In this document: positions 52,601 through 62,000 of the stretch, in pieces
Layout of the letters: every line of letters begins with the position of its first letter
Position numbering within the stretch: position 1 is the first letter of the stretch
From: Numida meleagris
Lineage: Eukaryota; Chordata; Aves; Galliformes; Numididae
NCBI RefSeq assembly: GCF_002078875.1
Contig: NC_034410.1
Location: 96,463,292-96,527,291 of the forward strand
Length of the DNA stretch: 64,000 bases
Direction of reading: 5' to 3'
Program-made: the position numbers and the translations under genes
The notes under the pieces: model-generated
Told to the model about the DNA's origin: nothing
Databases searched by the model: none
Seen by the model: only the letters and a program-made list of their open reading frames with translations

Positions 52601-55600
52601 TGATTAGTAGGTTTTTGAAGTATGATTTTGCAACTACAAAATTGTTGCTCTGGGTGTTCAGAGATACTAGGCTTTTTGGTGTTACTCAGTTTTAGAGTCA
52701 TCTTTTCTAGAAAGACAACATACTGCATAGGTTTAGTTTTCATTTAAAAATAGACTCACAATTCTAGGACAGGGGGTTGCAAGGTTGACATAAAAAAATC
52801 AGGGTGAAATGTTCTGATGTGCCTCCTGAAATGGAAACAGAATTTTGAAATGGAAACTGATATTCTGTACAAATAAAGAGAGAATATGTTAACATCTCTA
52901 CTTATTCTGAAGGTTCTTCTAAATCTTAGAAGTCTATTGATGACAAGTTAACAAGATCATCATCTGACTGTTCCATACTTGAATCATAGCAATGTGACCA
53001 TGTTTAAGAGATGTTTTACATTACTACATGCTATGTTTTGCTTTCTACTGGAGGTCCAGCTCACTCTGTAGTTTTGGGTTGTCCTACTTTGTGTGGCATG
53101 AAAGCATGCGATGTGAGGAAATGTGAAAAAAAATCTTTCTCTCTTCCTTTTTCTGCCTTTCTTCTCTTCCACTAATACCCTGCTGTTCTCTTGATTTCTC
53201 TTTCCCTGTCTCTCATAAAGTAGGAAAGAGGACAGTGAAATGCCAGTTCCACTGTGAAACTCATGAAAGAGCACATTATTAATAATGGTAGGCACATTAT
53301 TAATAAGAAGTGCCATATTAACCGTGTCTCACTTGAAGGTGCAAGTATAGATGGTTAAAACATGGGAGACTGGGACGGAGTAGCTGGGTTAGAAAAAAGC
53401 ACAAATCTGACCAGCAAAGGGCTGAATTAGGAAACCTATATTTAAAAGCCAAATGAGTAACATCATAGCCCTACTATAATGAATGACAATATTCTCATTA
53501 ACTTTAGCGTTAGGATTTCATTCTGTATATTTGAATTCCTAGTAAAATTTGTTGCATACCCGTTCATTCTGTTTAGTTTGTGTTTTGTTACAATATACAT
53601 AAGTATATATTTTACCTTCACAGAAAATATTTTCATTCAGTTTAACTGTCCTGGAGATTATTTCTCTTTATACTGTCTACTTTTTGTTGTATTCAGCCAA
53701 CATTCTTTTTTAGTAACTGCAAAAATCTTTCAAAGTCCCTCCTTCACCATGCATCAAAAGCCCTATCTGCTTCTTAACCAAATGTCAAAACTCCCTCCCA
53801 CTTGATAACTGAAACACCAGAAGGCTGCAGGGGCCATGCTCCCTACGGGTTCACTGGGGGTTTCCCACCAGATGTACTGGGCCGTTGCTGTGCTTGAATC
53901 AACCTTACTGTAGTTGGAGACATGTACCTTTCTTGGAAATCATTCTTTTCAGTTAATTCTACACAGTTTAAGATCAAGGAGATGGTACTGCTTGCATCTC
54001 CAAAGCTAATTTATGATTCTGTAAAAATCACTAGTTTGTATTTACAATATGTCCAACTTCAACAATGGAAGATGCCTGTTTTAATTCATTCAGTAATGCC
54101 CACTCTTCAGTCACTGGTTCATCCTTAACATATAGACAGATTAATGATCAAAACGCAGTCAGATATTTTTATTAAAAATAGTGAATGATTTGCTTCTATT
54201 CCAAATAGTGTTGAAATAATTTGTTATTGTTGACTTTGTTTTTCTTACTACTTTTTTTTTTAAATGTGACAACTTAGAAGACCTAAAAGACCAGATTGTG
54301 CTGTTTACAGGGTTGCAAGAAGGAGAATTGGAGGTCTGCCTGCTTCTGAACACAACTGAACCAGTTTAAGTCTCCTTTGGTTCCAGATATGTAGGACACA
54401 TGAGAGTGTTAAGGGTGAAGTTGGAGGTAGCACAAGTAGTGCAGGAACTGCCCCATTCCTGACTGAGTGTCAAGTTTCAGGAAAGCCACTGCATTAGGCA
54501 GAAGTCTTTTTTTTCTCAGAGCTTTATTTGCTGGATTGTAGCTACTGACAGCAATTCCCTCATTTTCCAATAGCTGGAAGATAGTTGAAGGGGATTAGGT
54601 AAAACTGTCATGTGGTATCAGGCAACTCAGCTCTGACTGATCAGTGGGTGAACCTCCAGGCTTGGCCCTTCCAGGCAGACCCTTCAGAGCCATTTATCTA
54701 GTGACAATATGTAATGGACCTTTTTTGTTAGAATTGTTAAGTGTGTGTATATGAATGAGTTTTAACAGCTCTTTTTCAGAGTGGGTTGAAAGGGATGAAG
54801 ACCTGAACATAATAAGATTCTTCCTTTTGCTAGAATGGATCGCATCAAAGCCAGGCAGCAAAAATACAAAAAGGGTAAAGAGAGGATGCTAAGCATGACA
54901 CAAGATTCCACAGATGGCCCTGAAATTCGGAAGGTTTCGGAAGAAGATGATGAAGGTACCATTAGCCATTGTCATGCAATAGCTACAGTTGAGCGCTAAG
55001 GCCCTAATAGACAATAGAATTGTTGGGCAAGTGAGAAATTGTTCTTCAAAACGTTCATCATGGAACAAGGTTGATACCTCAGTAACACTTTGGAACTTAA
55101 TTCAGCCAAAAAATCTGAAATTTTACACTGCGAGAAGACTTAGAGAAAACAGTTTGCTTGGAGGTTACTTTTGGTTAACTTCAGGTTGTTGGCAAAGAGC
55201 TGAATAGCAGCAGAGGTTTGTTTTGAACAAAATTATTGTTTATAAACCATAGTGCTACAAATAGGTGGAATTCACATTTTTTCCAGCAAGGTTTTTTGGA
55301 TGCTGTGAGGCTTTTTTTTAGTCGCTGAAATATTTGTATGCTTTTTAAATGTTCTTTAAAATGTGGGAACAGATAAATGATATCTGTCTAGTGCCACGTT
55401 TCCAGCACTGACTTAGGATCAACATTTACTGGATCTAAAATTTTGGCACCTGAAATTCAGAGGGATTTAAGGGAAGTTATTATTCACTGTTATTACAGTG
55501 GAATTTGACTGTATGTTTTAAAACACAAAACTGAACTTTTAAGCGGTTTTAGCATAGAATTCTGTTCTAACTGCTGCATAACCTAGAATATTTGTGCTGG

Positions 55601-56016
55601 GTGGTCATGCTTCTAAATGACTTCTATACTGAATATATTCAGTAGATCTAACATCTGATGTGCTCATGAAATTCTGCTCTTTTGAGGGAAATGAAAAATG
55701 ATTAATCAGTATAATGAACGTTTCTCATTTTGTAAAATTAATGTTTGGACATATTTCATTTTAGGAGAAGCAGACAAAGAGAAAGCCAAGGGCAAAAAAA
55801 AGCTGTGGTGGCGGCCTTGGGTTGATCATGCTTCCAGTAGGTTTTCTCAATCATTTTACAAATATGTGGATTTAACCCTTATATCCTTGACCAGAATGAA
55901 GGCATTCCCTGACCTGTTTGTTTTATGCCTGATTTTATGATTGTGACTTGATAGAAGTCTTGTTTATTTTAGCAAATAATTTCTACTTCCACATCTTCAA
56001 ATAGGAAGCTTAACCC

Positions 56017-56047
<31 letters not shown>

Positions 56048-59000
56048 TATGTTGGAAGCGTAGCTTATGACACTTTGAGTATTTTTAGAAAGGTATCAAA
56101 TCAGATAAAAAACATGTGCCAAAAATTTTGGCCTCAAAAGTCTCAACACTCCCCTACTGCAAGGTACAATATATTTAACCATATGAAGGTGAAGGTTTGC
56201 TGATGTGTTCTAAGATAAGTCATAATTTTGTTTTCATTTGCACACATAATAGATCTTTTTTATGGTCCATCAGTGATTCTGTGGTTAGCTTTAGAAATAT
56301 GAATACCACAGTAAGGCAGCTAGACTGCTCCCACATTGGGAAGCACAGAGCCCAGCTGAATATCTCTGATATTGTTATGCACATTTTTTTGTGTGTGTTT
56401 ATTTGAGAGCAAAACTATGTTCAACCTTGTGCACAAGAAATTATTATCCTCATATCATTGTTTCATTGTGGTATTCTAATGTATTTCCATTCCAGTCCGA
56501 GTAGATAACAGATTACACTATTGATTGGGTAAAATGGAAGAAAACCGAGTAGACTGCAATCTCAGATCTGATCTCCTGCTGGATCTTTGTTCAAGGAAAT
56601 CAGATGTAAACTACTTAATAACTTCTGAAGATTCTAAAAATATTCAGATATATAGCACTGACCAGAGTTAAATATAAATGTCTGTATTTCGCCTGGTCAT
56701 TTGTTTTAACAAGAGTTACTCCTAGTAATAATTTTACACATCTACAGACTCCTTAATTTATGTTTGTGTATTTGTTTATATCTCCAGCATATATATTTGC
56801 CAACAGTGTTTAACAGAGTATTGGATGCTTATTTCTATCAAGTCACAAGTAAACTATGTCTCTATTTTTATTTTTCTAAAGGGCACACTGCCACTTTAGA
56901 GAGACCTATCCCTTTTCAAAAGTCTTGTGAAAACAAACTTTTCCTCCAGTTTTCACTATGAACAATAATGACAAAACAGATTAAAACTCTAGTTTGTGAG
57001 TTTTTGCTGTAGAATTCCAAGTCACAGTGATTTTGAAGGAATGGGATATGGTCTCTTGTTTATTCACCACTGGTTTTGTAGTGAGAAGAACTGCTCAAAG
57101 AGAGACATTGACTTTGGCTTTTACTTATTTCACCCTCATTATTTAATGTTCTTAGGTGGCAGCTTATGTTTTGGTATTTAAACAGTGAGCATCCTTGAAA
57201 TTATTTACTGCAATAATGCAAAACCTTGTGGGAAACATCATAGACCCTGATCCTACATATAGCGATTGCCTGCCATGTGGCTTGCTTCCTCACTCATTGA
57301 AACATGGCACTTGCAGTAGGTGTTCACAGGTTCACAAACAAAATAGAGTGATACTTCTCTATTGTTCCCCATCTATCCTTTTGAAACACTGTGCTGTAAC
57401 CCTGCAGCGTTCTCCAGTGGCTGTTTTTCTCAGTAAATGGAGTTGTGGCTGTATATATGCTGTTGAGGTTGCTAAAGCTCAAAGTTTTATCCCAGTTCTG
57501 ATGTTTAATTTAAATTGTTGCTTTCATTCTTATACCACTTAGTTTAGTTTATTCTACAGAAAGATACCTCATTTTATATTCATAGAAATTAAAATGCAGT
57601 CATGAATTTGGGTCTTAGTGGAAAAGATGAGAAAAATGTGTGAGGCTTTCCTCAGTGACACAGAGTTCTTAGTGCTTGTGGATCAGATATGGAGCCCCAC
57701 AAAGATCAGCAGGAGCTAGGGCCACATGCTTAGAGGTCCTCAGCTTCTCCTGGGGCACAGAGCTGTGTCTGACCAAGTGGAAAAAATGGAGTTTGCAGCT
57801 GTCCTGGGGAGTTCTTTCCCTCTGGGCACAAACAGATGCTAATGTTATGTGACTTCTCCTGCAAGACTCACCTCCTGCCTCCTCCATCTCCTTCCACAAA
57901 GCCTGCAAGTACCTTTTCTCAGTAGGAGAAAGTCTCGTTTTGCAAGTAGAGGGGCCCTGAGTCCAATCTAGCTATGAATTATTTTATTAGTGCAATTTGG
58001 ACACTGTAATAATCCCTGCAGGTGACTGACACACTTCTTACTCCTCTTTGATGTGTGCAAGAATGCATTATTGCTATTCAATCATACCTCCCTCTTTAGC
58101 TGTAAAAGGAGTATAATTGTTATATTATGGTGTCCCCTTCGACATACTCTAACTGAAAAATTTTGGAGGGAGATCCTTTCTGATTTGTTTTCTGCCAGCT
58201 CAGGCCTTCCAGTTCTGACTAGGTGCTGCTCTGAGGCTGTTTGCAACTGCACCGTGGTGTAGGTTTCTCCTAGATGCCAGACCTTATCCTGCTGATCTTT
58301 TGTGTGGACAGTTTCTGTTGCCACTTATGAGACACTTTTTTATGGAAGAGAACTGCAGACTACTGTTTCTTAAAATACATTTATATCCTCTGTGCACTTC
58401 AAACAGGCTTTCTTAGAAGGCCCTGTACGAAATGATTAATTTGTTTGACCCAAGAAATTTCCAGACTTCTAACCTCAGTTCAACGATTAGAACTGCTGAA
58501 GTGGACTCTCTGTCCCTCTGCAAGGCTTTCAGGAGTATTACAAAACCATAACTAGGCACGTGATTTTCCCCGTGAGGGAATTTTAGATGCTGAAATTATG
58601 ACGTAATAGAGATCTGGCAAATTTCATAGTGTGTGTACCCTGAGGTTTCTACTGTTGTTTTGTGTGACCACCTATGTACAGAGCATCTCTGTAGAATTCA
58701 AGGTATGATTGAATAGAATTAAACCTATTGTCAGTTTTCCAGAGGCCTGTAATGAGGGTTGAATACACTTCTCAATATAAGTATGTATTGCTCCACATAC
58801 CCAGATTGTGTGACATTTCATCTGAGTAACTGTTCCTTTAAATATTTCAGCTTAAATGCAGAAATTATTTACCAGTCTTCACTGCTGAATGTAATGCTGT
58901 GATTTTGATTTTTCTCTTGCTCATTATCTTATTTTTAATTTCTTTTGTTTCCCTTGTTTATTCTGAAGGCCTGTTACCATCTGAGAAATAAAAACATTGC

Positions 59001-62000
59001 TTCTGTTCAAGGATATAAGGCCTAGCTTAGTCACTGTGCATCTTTATTGTATCAAGGTTTCAGATTCTTTCTGAATCCATGGGCAAAAAATTGAAACTCA
59101 TTTGTGTTCACATTCATAGAATCCGAGTGATCTGTTCTAAACAAACCAAGGTTTTCCATTACCTCATGAAAACTTAAAAGTTTGAAGAAAGCATTAACTT
59201 ATACCATTCCATCCCGTAGTTTGAAGGATGCCTGAGCATTTCAAAGAGCTTTTCTTTATTTTTTGTCCAGTAGTACTGTTTATGTAAATTCATTCATTTA
59301 TCTGCTGGGCTCTTTTTACTCCCTCAAATAACCTTCACTTCTCAACTCATTCCTACTAAACTGCCATTTGTTTCTAGAAAGTGTACCTCGTAACTTGATA
59401 AACATCAAGTTTTTTCTTTGTGTTTTCTTTTCATGGTCTTTCCTTAGTTTTTGTATAGTTCTCATCCATGCCCGAAAGTATCACAGACTAACATCAGATA
59501 ATTTACCTGAGACCTATTCATCTCTTCCTTCTGTATTTTCATCTCTCCTGATTATGAGTTTGTAAATGACTAGCTGGCTGTTTATAGGTTTTGGTGCAGT
59601 TCCGAATAGAACATTTCAGAAAGATAAGAAAATATTTTGTTTCACTTAGTGGTCAGAAGTGGAAATTATTATTTGTTTGAGACGGACAGTGAAGAGGAAG
59701 AGGAAGAAGAGAAAAAAGAAGAGGAAGAGCCTCGAAAAAAATCTGCATTTCAGGTACGTTTGAGTGATTTCCTTGATAGATGACAGCTGAAAAAACAGTT
59801 TAGGTTTATCTTAACACAGGCTGATATATTAATGTAGCTAGTAAGTATAAAGTACATCTGAAACGTATTGGAAATGAAATTTCTTGCCAATTTAAAAAGC
59901 AATTTTACTTGTTTCAAGCATTGCCAATTTCCTACAATAACTATAATGAAATCATATCTTCACTCACTTCTGCCAGAGGAAAACAAAAATCAAAAACAAA
60001 GCTTCTGAATCTGAGCTTTATTTTTCCGTATTGCCGTATAGACAAGCGAGGAAGCTGCCTTTCCTGCCATAGAATGCTTTAGTGATTTTCTGGTTTTGAG
60101 TAGATGCTATCATTTCATGAAGAAATGACCCAAAAATAAGTAACTTCTCGTGGCAAAAAATCCGCATATTTTAAAAACATTTTAGATTTTTTTAACTAGT
60201 GACATTAATGCACCTGAAAAATATATCCTTGAGTTATAAAGAGATTAATAATATAAAAAGTGACCACAACACTTTCTCTCATTTCTTTTGCAGGATAGTG
60301 TTAATTAACATGTTGCATTTTAAGTGATGGACTGTGTTGAAGTAAGAGGATATAATGATAAAAATATAGCTGAAGTTTCCTAACTGGGTTCCTATTAGTG
60401 GACTGCTTGATCTTTGTAGCATCAATTATTGAACACACTGGCTTAAATCAAGGACCTAGGTGAAAAAGTTAGTGAAACACTCCTGTACATAAGATTGCTT
60501 TAATCTTTATAAAACTGAAATTTTAACTGTTGAAGAATTTCAGAAATACTGCAGAATGTTTTAGGTCCTCGACTCTAAAATCTTGATGAAACAATTAACT
60601 TCTTGTGGATATGTCTTCCCACCCATTTACAAGCTTACACTGCTCCAGAACTGGTGCATTACCAAAAGCCTAGCCCAAGGAAGAGCAGGCAGCTTCCTCC
60701 ATGACCAGTGACCAGTTCTGCAGTATGTGAAATATGAAGATGTTGAGTGGCTTCGTGTAGGAGACAAGTTGTCTGGAAAATAAAATTGTGTTTGTTTATG
60801 AAAATATGTTCACCATTAGATCATCACGCTTCATATGCCTTCCATCACGGTGCATGTGGTCTTAATACTAGCAAAGTGAACATATTCTGTGGCATAGTCT
60901 GCTTAAGAATTACTTTAATTATATTTTTTTTAGTGTAAATAGTTTCTAATAGTCACCTCAAGGGAAAATTTTAAGATTTTATTTGTTAGATAATGCAAGT
61001 ATTATAGACATCACACATGATCTTTTTTTCCATACTGGAGTCAATGAACATAAATCCTTCCTAAATAATCTAGACATGGTCATGCAATAGATATGTTCTA
61101 TTAATATCTTCTTGTTTTCTACTAATTGCTCTTGCTTTGTCCTTCTTTATAGAGAGCTATTGGAAAATTTGCTTCAGCCATTTTAGCCTTGCCAAAGTCT
61201 GTCATTAAACTACCCAAAACTATTCTTCAGTATTTAATCAAAGCAGCTAAGGTACTTGACATTTTATTAGTGCTCAATATGTGACCCATCCTGGTGTAAC
61301 ATATACCTCTGTCCTTGTCTGCATTTTTCCTCTTATATAAATGATACAAAAAATAATGGAAGGTAAAGCATCATTCCTACTAAGTGCAATACATTTCTTA
61401 CTTTTGGAGTGATAGAACGACAAAAAAAGCAGTCTGTCTTGCCTTAAATGCAGCCCTGGAGAGAAAATGCAGACCCAAATTCTTGATTTCTTCTGATACC
61501 GTTGTATAAGATGGTCACATCCAGTTGCATGCTTCTTACGGACACTCTGGTAATTGATCTCAGAAAGCTGGTAAAATGTTTATAAAACGCACATATTGTT
61601 GCACCAAGTTATTGTCTCACTGCTTTTCTGGCTTCATAAAAGAGATCTGTACATTTTCACATCCTCCTTGAATACATGTATGATCTCCTAGCTTTGATCA
61701 GTAGTAAAAATGTAAATATACCTATATACACCCAGTCAGCTCTTAAAATGCCAACTGCTTAACATACGTATTCATAATACATTTATTAAACAAATACCTT
61801 TTCTTCATTCTTATCTCCTACCCTCTTCCAAATCTGCTTTTTATCTCTAATATCTTTATTCATGCTATGACTGTGGCTAGCGTATGGCTTCTCAGCGAGC
61901 TGTTCAATTGTAGATGTTGACAGTTTCTAATTTTCAGTGAGTAATGTGTTGCTATTTCACTTAAGAACTACCATTCCCTCAGATCACCTTCATTGGCAAG

